DNA of 64,000 bases from Lacinutrix sp. C3R15 (GTDB lineage: Bacteria > Bacteroidota > Bacteroidia > Flavobacteriales > Flavobacteriaceae): contig NZ_JAHKPZ010000034.1 in the NCBI RefSeq assembly GCF_018860825.1, positions 310,001 to 374,000 on the forward strand, given 5' to 3'. The first letter of the stretch is position 1; each line of letters starts with the position of its first letter. The notes under the pieces are model-generated. The model was not told the origin of the DNA. It searched no databases and saw only the letters and a list, made by a program, of their open reading frames with translations. Of this stretch, positions 43,552 through 52,247 are shown piece by piece. Made by a program: the position numbers and the translations under genes.

Positions 43552-44555
43552 TAATTTTTAAAAAATAATTCTGGAAATTGTACTTCTGGATTTTTATTTA
43601 AAAACCCTACTACTATTGTTGCTTTTAAAAAACCATAACCATACCCAAAAAACTGAATACAAATTGCAAACATAGCCTGTATTGCTATACCTATATTTTT
43701 TGTTTTTAATATAGCTAAAACAAATGCTAAAACAAAGTACAAAGCATATACATATAATAGTATTTTAAAATTAAACAAAGTTAAAAGTATAGCTAAAATA
43801 AGTCCTAAACTAAAAAGACTAGGAAACCAATAGGTTATTTTTTTTGTTTGTGGATGCCAAGAATTAAGTATAGGTCTTACCATACCAAATTTAAAAACTT
43901 GTTTGTAAAATTTTGACCAAGAAATTCTTCTTTTATGGTACACATAAGCTTCGGGAATTAATTTGGTTTTAAAACCAAGATTCCATAAACGAATGGATAA
44001 ATCTGGATCTTCACCAGGGTGTATAACTCCAAAACCTTTTGTTTTTAGAAATGCTTTTTTAGAAATCCCCATATTGAAACTTCTAGGCTGAAAAGTATCT
44101 ACGCTATTTTTACTCCCCCTAATACCTCCTGTAGTTATAAAAGAAGTCATGGCAAAATTTATAGCTTTTTGAAGATTTGTAAAAGATTTATCTGCAGCAT
44201 CAGGTCCACCAAAACAATCTACATATTCCTTTTCTAAACTATTAACAACTTCCTCTAAATAATTAGCTGGTAAAATGCAATCGCTATCTAGAATAATAAA
44301 GTAGTTTCCGGTTGCTTGTTGCATACCAAAGTTTCTAGAGTCTCCAGGTCCTGAATTTGGTTTATAGTAATATGCAATATTAAGTTGGTCTTTATACGCA
44401 CTTACAACCTCTTTTGCGCTTATAGTAGAGCCATCTTCAACAATAACAATTTGATACTTTAGCGTTGTTTTTAGCCCTGTAAAGCTATGTAGTAACTCTT
44501 CTATTTCTTGAGGTCTGTTATATACTGGTATGATGAATGAAAATTCTAATTGCAT
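43551..44555 (-). CDS. family 2 glycosyltransferase
   Basis: A 334-residue inverting GT-A enzyme. ATG 44555 gives MQLEFSFIIPVYNRPQEIEE. The nucleotide-sugar pocket is in IVIVEDGS near residue 37, the DXD metal motif is in FIILDSDCILP near residue 85, and the acceptor Asp is in HPGEDPDLSIRLWNLGF near residue 180. Two or three hydrophobic helices at about residues 240-315 anchor it to the membrane. Sugar and acceptor unknown. It is translationally coupled to the YbbR gene. Confidence 0.9.
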   Translation of the reverse strand: MQLEFSFIIPVYNRPQEIEELLHSFTGLKTTLKYQIVIVEDGSTISAKEVVSAYKDQLNIAYYYKPNSGPGDSRNFGMQQATGNYFIILDSDCILPANYLEEVVNSLEKEYVDCFGGPDAADKSFTNLQKAINFAMTSFITTGGIRGSKNSVDTFQPRSFNMGISKKAFLKTKGFGVIHPGEDPDLSIRLWNLGFKTKLIPEAYVYHKRRISWSKFYKQVFKFGMVRPILNSWHPQTKKITYWFPSLFSLGLILAILLTLFNFKILLYVYALYFVLAFVLAILKTKNIGIAIQAMFAICIQFFGYGYGFLKATIVVGFLNKNPEVQFPELFFKN

Positions 44556-44579
44556 AACACAAATGTAGGTGTTACACAT

Positions 44580-44610
44580 AAAAAAAGCCACCTAAAAGGT
44601 GGCTTTTTAT
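44580..44610 (-). terminator. terminator of T9SS array gene 1 (GCCACC/GGTGGC type)
   Basis: AAAAGCCACC-taaaa-GGTGGCTTTT. A similar hairpin recurs after array genes 2, 3 and 4. Confidence 0.88.
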
Positions 44611-44627
44611 AATTATTAAAAGAGTGA

Positions 44628-46751
44628 TTATTTCTTAATTACTTTTACTGTTTCTGTTGCGTCACCAATAGTTACTTTAACAAAGTAAGCACCAGCTTGT
44701 AAAGCAGACATATTAACCTCTGTATTTACTGCATTAGGCGCAGTACGTAACACTTCTTGCCCTAACATATTGTAAACAGCTATGTTTTCTATATCTTTTT
44801 GTGCTTTTAAGGTTAAGTTATCATTTACTGGATTTGGATAGTAAGAAAACTCTATACCATTATCAAAATCTTGTACAGATAATGCAACACATGAAACAGC
44901 TAAATCAAAATCACCATTATTTGAACTATAACCTTCTACCATTATATAGTAGGTAGCTACTCCATCTGAAGTAAATGTTATTTCTGATTGAACCGAACAT
45001 TCGTCATCATTAAATGCTACTTGTGTGCCTCCACATGCATCAAATACTCTAATATAAGTATCATATCCAGAACCACATAAACTCGCTGTAATTTCATCAC
45101 CCTCACTAGTTCCTGCTAATACGTACCAAACATCATTAGAAGCATTATTACCACTGTCTGTTGCATATTCTGTAGATCCACTTACTGTGTCTCCACAGCT
45201 GATAGCTTCTGCATCAACACATTCGTCATTTGCAGGAGCAGGTCCAGATGTTGAAAAAGTGTAAGGACCAGCCCAAGCACTTGTATCACCACCACCACAA
45301 TCTGCTTGTACATAATATTCATAATCTGTTGTTGGAGTTAAACCAGATAAAGCATATGGATTGGTAGTAGTACCTGTTACCATTGTTCCTGCTCCTTGTG
45401 TTAATGGAGCTGTTCCCCATTCCAAATTCCAAGTAGTAGCGCTTCCTGCTTCTGTCCAACCTAAGTCAGCAGAAGTTTCTGTTATTGAAGATGCAGAACC
45501 TGCTGATGGAGGCAAACAAGATGGAGGTGTACCTATACAAAATGTAATATCACCAAAATCATCATTACCCCAGTCATAAAGACGTAATAAATATGTGTCT
45601 CCTCCTGTTAAACCTGTTATAGTAATTACACCTGGGCCATATGTAGTTCCATTATCAACTTCATTTAAAGAACCACAAGACATAGTAGTATCATACACTG
45701 TTGCAATTGCAGTAGAAAACTCATTTACAGTAACATCTATAGATATTTCTGAAGCTGCAACTGGAAGAGTAAATGAATACCAAATATCTCCTCCGGAATA
45801 ATAACCATAACTAGGCGCTGGTTCTCCAGAATCTGTAGCTGCTAGATTAGACCCTGTAACATCGGCTCCACAAGTACCTTCTCCAACAGGAACAACAATA
45901 GCTCCTGCACAAGTATTATTTGCTGGAGGAGGTCCTGCTGCTGTTGTAAAGGAATAAGGTCCTGCCCAAGTTGAAATCCCTGTTCCGCCAGAAGCATCAC
46001 AATCTGCTTGCACATAAAAATCATATGTTGTAGAAATCGTTAACCCTGTTATAGATAAAGGGTTACTAGTAGTACCTGTAACCATAGTACCTGTTCCTTG
46101 TGTAAAGTCAGTAATTCCATATTCTACATTCCAACTAGTTGCAGAACCACTTTCTACCCATGATATTTCAGCTTCTTCATCTAAAGTAATTGCTGCTAAA
46201 TCTGTTGGTACAGGACAAGTTGGTGGTGGTGCTATAGAAAAATCATCGATATATAATTCATCGGCCCAATCACCAACATACTTAAAAGCTACATACACGG
46301 TTTCTCCAACGTAAGCCGAAAAATCTTGCGTATATAAACTCCAAGCATCTTCAGATCCATTTGCATCTAAATCATAAATTTCTGTAAAATCACCTGGATT
46401 GGCTATAGGATCACCTGATGTGGTAGAAATCCACACTCCTGTTTCTACAGAATAAGTAGGATAATAGTTATGTCTATAATAAAATGACAATTCATCACCA
46501 GAAATCACAGTATAAGCTGGAGAAATCATCCAAGATGTAGATTCAGCTGCAATATTATCATCATTATGATAAAAAGAAGCTCCTCCACTATAAAATTGCG
46601 CTGTTGTTTGCACAAAACCAGGATCATCTGATTCTGTTTGTAATAGCGTCCAACCAGTTAAAGGTGTCGATTCAAAATCTTCTGTTAATTGCGCATTAAT
46701 TTGCCAAGAAAAGGCAAGCATAACAAATAACAGTAAAGTAGTTTTTTTCAT
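44628..46751 (-). CDS. T9SS array gene 1: mosaic FN3/PPC surface protein
   Basis: A 707-residue exported protein. Order: signal peptide 1-20 (ends INAQ); choice-of-anchor/MAM-like jelly roll 21-175 (EDFES...LYIDDFSI); FN3 about 178-272; a PPC-like beta-sandwich about 278-407; FN3 about 412-500; a second PPC-like module about 508-628 (NDECVDAEAISC); type A T9SS sorting domain about 635-707 (SYYPNPVNDNLTL...TVKVIKK). No catalytic domain is seen, so an adhesin, matrix or scaffold role is likely. It shares a 215-bp 3' block with gene 2 and an about 470-bp block with gene 4. Confidence 0.85.
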   Translation of the reverse strand: MKKTTLLLFVMLAFSWQINAQLTEDFESTPLTGWTLLQTESDDPGFVQTTAQFYSGGASFYHNDDNIAAESTSWMISPAYTVISGDELSFYYRHNYYPTYSVETGVWISTTSGDPIANPGDFTEIYDLDANGSEDAWSLYTQDFSAYVGETVYVAFKYVGDWADELYIDDFSIAPPPTCPVPTDLAAITLDEEAEISWVESGSATSWNVEYGITDFTQGTGTMVTGTTSNPLSITGLTISTTYDFYVQADCDASGGTGISTWAGPYSFTTAAGPPPANNTCAGAIVVPVGEGTCGADVTGSNLAATDSGEPAPSYGYYSGGDIWYSFTLPVAASEISIDVTVNEFSTAIATVYDTTMSCGSLNEVDNGTTYGPGVITITGLTGGDTYLLRLYDWGNDDFGDITFCIGTPPSCLPPSAGSASSITETSADLGWTEAGSATTWNLEWGTAPLTQGAGTMVTGTTTNPYALSGLTPTTDYEYYVQADCGGGDTSAWAGPYTFSTSGPAPANDECVDAEAISCGDTVSGSTEYATDSGNNASNDVWYVLAGTSEGDEITASLCGSGYDTYIRVFDACGGTQVAFNDDECSVQSEITFTSDGVATYYIMVEGYSSNNGDFDLAVSCVALSVQDFDNGIEFSYYPNPVNDNLTLKAQKDIENIAVYNMLGQEVLRTAPNAVNTEVNMSALQAGAYFVKVTIGDATETVKVIKK

Positions 46752-47062
46752 ATTAAATAGGTTTTAAGATTAATTTTAAACAAATACTTATAGCTAATGT
46801 TAAAACTATAAATAATAACTAAAGAAAAAGCACAAAACAATACATAATAGACAAAACACACAAAACATCGATAAGCTGTAACACCTGCAATAAAACCACG
46901 TATTACTATAAGAAAACACCTAATAGAACTTAAAAACAACAAAATTTCACAAACAAAACTATTTATACATTACATCTCAGTAAAACAATTAAATAATTAC
47001 AAAATATTACACATAAAAAAAGCCACCTAAAAGGTGGCTTTTTATAATTATTAAAAGAGTGA
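46752..47062 (-). promoter_or_regulatory. leader and promoter region of array gene 1
   Basis: From the ATG outward on the minus strand: an AT-rich box at 46806-46829 (shared in position by genes 2-4); a 32-base conserved segment at 46843-46874 containing TTATCGATGTTTT and TTTTGTCTATTA, probably the promoter; and a 21-base box at 46989-47009 identical to those before genes 2 and 3. The terminator of gene 2 is at 47014-47043. No gene is present. Confidence 0.6.
47014..47043 (-). terminator. terminator of T9SS array gene 2
   Basis: AAAAGCCACC-taaaa-GGTGGCTTTT, part of a 215-bp block matching the end of gene 1. Confidence 0.88.
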
Positions 47063-49375
47063 TTATTTCTTAATTACTTTTACTGTTTCTGTTGCGTCAC
47101 CAATAGTTACTTTAACAAAGTAAGCACCAGCTTGTAAAGCAGACATATTAACCTCTGTATTTACTGCATTAGGCGCAGTACGTAATACTTCTTGCCCTAA
47201 CATATTGTAAACAGCTATGTTATCCATATTTTGTTGTGCTTTTAAGGTTAAGTTATCATTTACTGGGTTTGGATAGTAATTGAATGACTCAAAAGTATTA
47301 TCAGCTACACTAAGAGATGTTGGTGACCATGCACAAATATTAAATTCGTCTTCATCATAACCATATTCCCAAACTCTTACATATATAACATCTCCTTCAG
47401 TTAAACCTACTAACTCAATCATTGAGTAAAGTCCATCACCACCATCATCATTACAGTCAATTTCCACTAATGCACCTACTGTACCTGAATAAACAGCCAT
47501 AACAGAATCACCAAAAATAGAACCATCTACAGAAGATATTTCAATATTTACCTCTCCCGTTACAGGAACTGTTACACTAAACCATACATCTGTACCAGGA
47601 GTAGAACCACAATCAGCATCTGCTTCAATAGAAGTTGTAGCTCCTGCTGTAGAAGCAGTAACTTGTGCTTCGCAAAGTGTGTCTCCAACAGAAAGAGCAA
47701 TAGCTCCTGAAGCATCATCATTTGCAGGAGCAGGCGTCATAGTTGTAAAAGAATAAGGTCCTGTCCAATCACTAGCATCTCCACCACAATCAGCTTGCAC
47801 ATAGTACTCATAAGTTGTAGAAGGTGTTAATGCTGTTAGAGATAAAGGATTACTTGTAGCACCTGTAATCATTGTACCTGTACCTTGCGTTAATGGAGCT
47901 ACTCCCCATTCAATATTCCACATTGTAGCAGTTCCATTTTCAACCCAACTAAGGTCTGCTGTTGTTTCTGCAACATTTGTAGCAGTTAAACCTGTTGGAA
48001 ATGGGCAAGTTGGTAATTCTGTAAATGCTACATTATCAATAGCTAAATCTCCTTGATAAGTACCTGCACTAGTAGCTCTAAATGTAATGCTAATAGTTTG
48101 CCCTGCATACGAAGACAAATCAATTACAGCTAAATCCCATGGAGTTACTGCATCTGCTTGTTGCTCTCCACTTAAAGACCATACATTAGTAGTACCATTT
48201 ACAAGTACATCTAATGTTCCTATAGCACTACCATACATATGGTAATTAAACATTAGTGTTGGGGTTGTAAGAGCTGCTAAATCTACTAAAGGAGATACTA
48301 AGTCTGTAACATCTCCAGCACTTCCACCCGTTGCTTCTACATAGAAATAATTTCCTGTAGTAATGGATGGATCTGGACCAGTTGAACCTGAACCTGTATC
48401 TGTCCCTGGAGCAGATTCCCAGTAGTATGATCCACCCGTTGCAGACCAGCAGTTTTCCTCTACGAAAGCAGAAGTTTGCGTTGTAAAAGTTTCAAAATCT
48501 TCAATATACTCTGCAGTAATTGCATCACATTCTGTAGTAAAAGTAAAAGGACCAACCCATTCTGAAGTACCATCAACACCACAGTCTGCTCTTACATAAA
48601 AATCATATGCTGTTACAGCTGTTAGTGACATTGCTGTATAGGGGTTTGCAACTCCATTTGCAGTTGGATTTCCTGTAGCTGTTGCACCACTATCCACTAT
48701 TTCAATATCCCATGCAGTAGCAGTTCCATTTTCTGTCCAACTTAAATCTGCTGTTGTATCTGTTATATTACCAGCTGTTAACATACTAGGATCTAAACAC
48801 GCTGGTGGAGTTTGAGATGCAATTGTAGGAGAACCTAAACACCATCCCCATTTCCAACCATCATCATCGTCATACGATAAGCGATATTGAAAGCCTGATA
48901 ATTGTGTTGCTGTATATCCTGAAATATCAAAAATAGCACTTGTATACGCTTCTACATTTGCACAAGTTTGAAAATCTGTGGTTGTAGAGTTTCCAGTAAA
49001 CGTTTCTAATACAGACCAAGTCATTGCATCTGCATCATACACCTCGATTGCCAAAACTTCTCCGGTTAATGCTCTATATACAATATCTCCACTCACAGTA
49101 ATCCATGTTTCTCCTGCATCACGTGCAGCAGTTAAATCAATAATTGGTGATGTAAGCTGAAGATCATCATTAGACGATGAGCCTGCAGCATCATCATCAA
49201 AACTAAATGTTGCATCTCCTACTGTAGGGTCTGATAATAATGCACTAACATTATAGGTTCCTGTAAGTGTCCAATCTGAATTAGGCCAAGAAGCACCTTG
49301 GTTCAGTGTTTGCGCATAAGAGCTCAAAGCTGAAGCTAAAATGCTGAAAATTAAAAATAGGGTAGTTTTTTTCAT
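47063..49375 (-). CDS. T9SS array gene 2: mosaic FN3/MAM-like surface protein
   Basis: A 770-residue exported protein. Order: signal peptide 1-21 (ends SYAQ); an N-terminal beta-rich module to about 190; FN3 about 193-283; choice-of-anchor/MAM-like domain about 284-455 (IEDFETFTTQ...LAIDNVAF); FN3 about 456-545; PPC-like domain about 550-690 (NDDASGAIALSVGDTLC); T9SS type A sorting domain about 695-770. Many paired Cys and Asp-rich loops suggest calcium binding and disulphides. No enzyme motif is visible. Confidence 0.85.
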   Translation of the reverse strand: MKKTTLFLIFSILASALSSYAQTLNQGASWPNSDWTLTGTYNVSALLSDPTVGDATFSFDDDAAGSSSNDDLQLTSPIIDLTAARDAGETWITVSGDIVYRALTGEVLAIEVYDADAMTWSVLETFTGNSTTTDFQTCANVEAYTSAIFDISGYTATQLSGFQYRLSYDDDDGWKWGWCLGSPTIASQTPPACLDPSMLTAGNITDTTADLSWTENGTATAWDIEIVDSGATATGNPTANGVANPYTAMSLTAVTAYDFYVRADCGVDGTSEWVGPFTFTTECDAITAEYIEDFETFTTQTSAFVEENCWSATGGSYYWESAPGTDTGSGSTGPDPSITTGNYFYVEATGGSAGDVTDLVSPLVDLAALTTPTLMFNYHMYGSAIGTLDVLVNGTTNVWSLSGEQQADAVTPWDLAVIDLSSYAGQTISITFRATSAGTYQGDLAIDNVAFTELPTCPFPTGLTATNVAETTADLSWVENGTATMWNIEWGVAPLTQGTGTMITGATSNPLSLTALTPSTTYEYYVQADCGGDASDWTGPYSFTTMTPAPANDDASGAIALSVGDTLCEAQVTASTAGATTSIEADADCGSTPGTDVWFSVTVPVTGEVNIEISSVDGSIFGDSVMAVYSGTVGALVEIDCNDDGGDGLYSMIELVGLTEGDVIYVRVWEYGYDEDEFNICAWSPTSLSVADNTFESFNYYPNPVNDNLTLKAQQNMDNIAVYNMLGQEVLRTAPNAVNTEVNMSALQAGAYFVKVTIGDATETVKVIKK

Positions 49376-49680
49376 GTTTAATTAATTTTTATTAGAGAAT
49401 TATTATTATAAACGCAAAAGATATTAATAATAATTAAAGTAAAATGTTAAAATTACATATTATAGATAAAAAAATGTAAAACACCGATAAAGCGTTATAT
49501 TTAGCATAATACCACGCTTTATCAAAAGAAAAACATAAACCAATGACAGATAGACCATTAGCGAAACCAAAGTCAGTTTAAGCTTACATTTTTATAAAAA
49601 GGTTTAAATAATTACAAAATATTAGGTGTAAAAAAAAAGCCACCTAAAAGGTGGCTTTTTACTATTATGAATAAGAGTTA
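49376..49680 (-). promoter_or_regulatory. leader and promoter region of array gene 2
   Basis: Contains the leader box at 49420-49444, the candidate promoter segment at 49456-49490 (TTTATCGGTGTTTT ... TTATCTATAA on the minus strand), the 21-base shared box at 49604-49624 and the terminator of gene 3. No gene is present. Confidence 0.55.
49630..49661 (-). terminator. terminator of T9SS array gene 3
   Basis: AAAAGCCACC-taaaa-GGTGGCTTTTT with an A run on the other side, as in genes 1 and 2. Confidence 0.87.
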
Positions 49681-51942
49681 TTATTTCTTAATTACTTTTA
49701 CTGTTTCTGTTGCGTTACCAATAGTTACTTTAACAAAGTAAGCACCTGCTTGTAAAGCAGACATATTAACCTCTGTATTTACCGCATTAGGAGCAGTACG
49801 TAATACTTCTTGCCCTAACATGTTGTATACAGCTATATTTTCAATATCTTTTTGAGCAGTTAACGTTAAGTTATCATTTACTGGGTTTGGATAGTAAGAA
49901 AACAAGTTATTAAACTCAATATCTTGTGAAGATAATGAAGCACAACTAACAGTTGCTTCCCATCCAGCCAATTGAGTTGAACCATCAGAAGTGAAAGTAA
50001 AGGTTAAACAACCTGAAGCATCAGAAGATGTTATTACTTCTCCTGTTAAATCTGCTGTACCATCATTAACTCCTTGCCAACAAAAACCTTCAGTTCCAGC
50101 ACCTAAACCTAAACTTGCAGGAGTAATTGGTGTAGCAGTTTCATCTGCACCATCATAAATAAATAAACTATCCCAACAATCATCTATACCCTTACCTTCT
50201 ACTAGAAAACTTGTAAAGGCTACACTTACTGCATCACCAGAAGCATCAGGACAAATAGTTATTGTATAATTTTCATAAGAAGAATAGCTTGAAGTTGCAC
50301 CACCAGTATCGTAGAAGCCACCTCCACATGCAGGAGGAGTAACACCTGTAGTAAAGGCAAAAGGTCCTGCCCAAGCACTTAAATCTCCTTCTCCACAATC
50401 TGCTTGTACATAATACTCATATTCTGTTTCTGCTGTTAAACCAGTTAAAGTATAAGGATTAGCAGTAACACCTGTTACCATTGTACCATTTCCTTGTGTA
50501 AAACTAGCAGTTCCCCATTCTACATTCCATGTAGTTGCTGTTCCTACTTCTGTCCAACTTAAATCTGCTGAAACGTCTGCAATATTTGTTGCTGTTAGCT
50601 CTGTAGGAGCTTCACAAGAAGGTATAACCACAACACTAATATTATCTAAATAAAAATAATCATAGTTAGCCGCTAATCCATTTTTAAATGCCAAGTACTT
50701 ATCTGTACCTACAGGAATATCAATACTATATGTTTCAAAATTATAACTAGGTGCCACTAAAGTTTCAATTGCTGTAAATGTACTTGCATCTTCAGGATTT
50801 GTTAGCGTACCAACTATTAACTCGTTACCTGTAGCACTATCCATTTCAAATACTACTCTATTTAAACCAGAACTTAAGTCTGTAGTTTCTGGACTTACTA
50901 AAATGTAATTACCAGCGGTATCATCACTGTTAGTTAAATAAAATTCACCAGAAGAATTAACATAACCAGACCCAGCACCTTCATCTATAAAAGTCCAACA
51001 ATCTGGTGTGGTAGTAGTAGAAACAGAACCTGTATCAGCAGAGTCAAAGTCCTCAAAATATGGTACCGTAAAGGCTCCACAAGCTGTAGTAAAAGAAAAT
51101 GGACCAGCCCATGAACTTAATTCACCTCCTGCACATATTCCTTGTACATAAAACTCATATGAAGTTGAAGAGTTTAATCCTGTTTTTGTATATGGATTAG
51201 AAACAGCCTCATCTGTTGCTGTACCTGTTGCACTTGCACCTGCTACAACCACCTCTACGTTCCATGAAGTAGCTGTACCTATGTCTGTCCAAGATAAATC
51301 TGCCTGTGTCAATGCAATTGCATCTGCAGACAAGTTTGTTGGTGTAGGACAAGATTGTACAATACCATGAAAAGTAATATTAGGAGACATAGGACTAAGT
51401 GTACCTGTAGGAGCACTTGTTGGGTCTGGATTTGTACCATCACTTCTAAAGTACAAAGAAATATTAGAATCTGAAGATGTGTACAATACCTTATCTGAAG
51501 ATGTGTCATAACTATCCTCATTTGCATCGATAGCAAGTACAATATTATCTATTCCGTTGTAAGCAAACGGTGTATCAAAAGTTAATGTTATTGTTGTTCC
51601 TGATTTGGTTAATGTTCCATTTGTCATTTTTTTGTCTAAAGTAGCAACATCTACCCAGTCTGTTGAGGAAGTAAAAGCTGTTTTTGTAGTATGACCAATC
51701 CATAAATCGATATTATCATCTGAATCTGGAATAGCATCTTCATCTACCATTTCTAATGAAATAGAAGTAATATTACCACTTGCATTAATATCACTTGCAT
51801 TATAAATAACTTGTGAATACGAATAACTCCAATAAAAGCTTATAGGGAATGCGTTAGAGGATAGCTGACCGGAGCCCACGCTAACCTGAGAAAAAGATAA
51901 CGATGTAAAAAGAATCGCTAAAAGTAATGTAATTTTTTTCAT
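49681..51942 (-). CDS. T9SS array gene 3: FN3/CUB-like surface protein
   Basis: A 753-residue exported protein. Order: signal peptide 1-18 (ends SFSQ); an N-terminal beta module to about 195; FN3 about 197-288; choice-of-anchor/MAM-like domain about 289-440 (PYFEDFDSADTG...FYLDNISVV); FN3 about 445-535; a CUB-like domain about 540-675 (CGGGFYDTGG...LFIYDGADETATPI...CLTFTFTSDGS); T9SS sorting domain about 685-753. CUB domains commonly bind protein or sugar ligands in a calcium-dependent way. No catalytic motif is seen. Confidence 0.85.
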   Translation of the reverse strand: MKKITLLLAILFTSLSFSQVSVGSGQLSSNAFPISFYWSYSYSQVIYNASDINASGNITSISLEMVDEDAIPDSDDNIDLWIGHTTKTAFTSSTDWVDVATLDKKMTNGTLTKSGTTITLTFDTPFAYNGIDNIVLAIDANEDSYDTSSDKVLYTSSDSNISLYFRSDGTNPDPTSAPTGTLSPMSPNITFHGIVQSCPTPTNLSADAIALTQADLSWTDIGTATSWNVEVVVAGASATGTATDEAVSNPYTKTGLNSSTSYEFYVQGICAGGELSSWAGPFSFTTACGAFTVPYFEDFDSADTGSVSTTTTPDCWTFIDEGAGSGYVNSSGEFYLTNSDDTAGNYILVSPETTDLSSGLNRVVFEMDSATGNELIVGTLTNPEDASTFTAIETLVAPSYNFETYSIDIPVGTDKYLAFKNGLAANYDYFYLDNISVVVIPSCEAPTELTATNIADVSADLSWTEVGTATTWNVEWGTASFTQGNGTMVTGVTANPYTLTGLTAETEYEYYVQADCGEGDLSAWAGPFAFTTGVTPPACGGGFYDTGGATSSYSSYENYTITICPDASGDAVSVAFTSFLVEGKGIDDCWDSLFIYDGADETATPITPASLGLGAGTEGFCWQGVNDGTADLTGEVITSSDASGCLTFTFTSDGSTQLAGWEATVSCASLSSQDIEFNNLFSYYPNPVNDNLTLTAQKDIENIAVYNMLGQEVLRTAPNAVNTEVNMSALQAGAYFVKVTIGNATETVKVIKK

Positions 51943-52247
51943 GTAAAATTAATTTTTATTAAAATATTATTAATGTAATCGCTAAAACTATTAATAATAA
52001 TTAAAGTAAAAAGCTAAAAGAATGCTTAATAGACAAAACGCATAAAACATCGATAAACCGCTTTACCTCCTGTAAAAACACAATTTTTGCAAGAAAAAAC
52101 TTAAATTATTGGTATTCAATTCATTAGCTTAAATAAAATCAATTTCACATTACATCATGGTAAAATAATTAAATAATTACAAAATATTAGGCATAAAAAA
52201 AGCCACCTAAAAAGGTGGCTTTTAAAATATTTAAAAAGAGCTAAAAA
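51943..52247 (-). promoter_or_regulatory. leader and promoter region of array gene 3
   Basis: Contains the leader box at 51988-52011, the 32-base promoter-like segment at 52025-52056 (same length as, and nearly identical to, that of gene 1), the 21-base box at 52169-52189 and the terminator of gene 4. No gene is present. Confidence 0.6.
52195..52224 (-). terminator. terminator of T9SS array gene 4
   Basis: AAAAGCCACCT-aaa-AGGTGGCTTTT with an A/T run; variant of the shared array terminator. Confidence 0.86.

Noticed and set aside
45361-45801. Plus-strand frames inside the T9SS array
   Set aside because: They mirror repeated FN3 and PPC coding sequence, have no start context and no sensible protein features.
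44580-52224. The repeated GCCACC hairpins as a CRISPR or REP array
   Set aside because: Each is a single hairpin directly after a T9SS gene with a T run, so they are intrinsic terminators copied with the genes.
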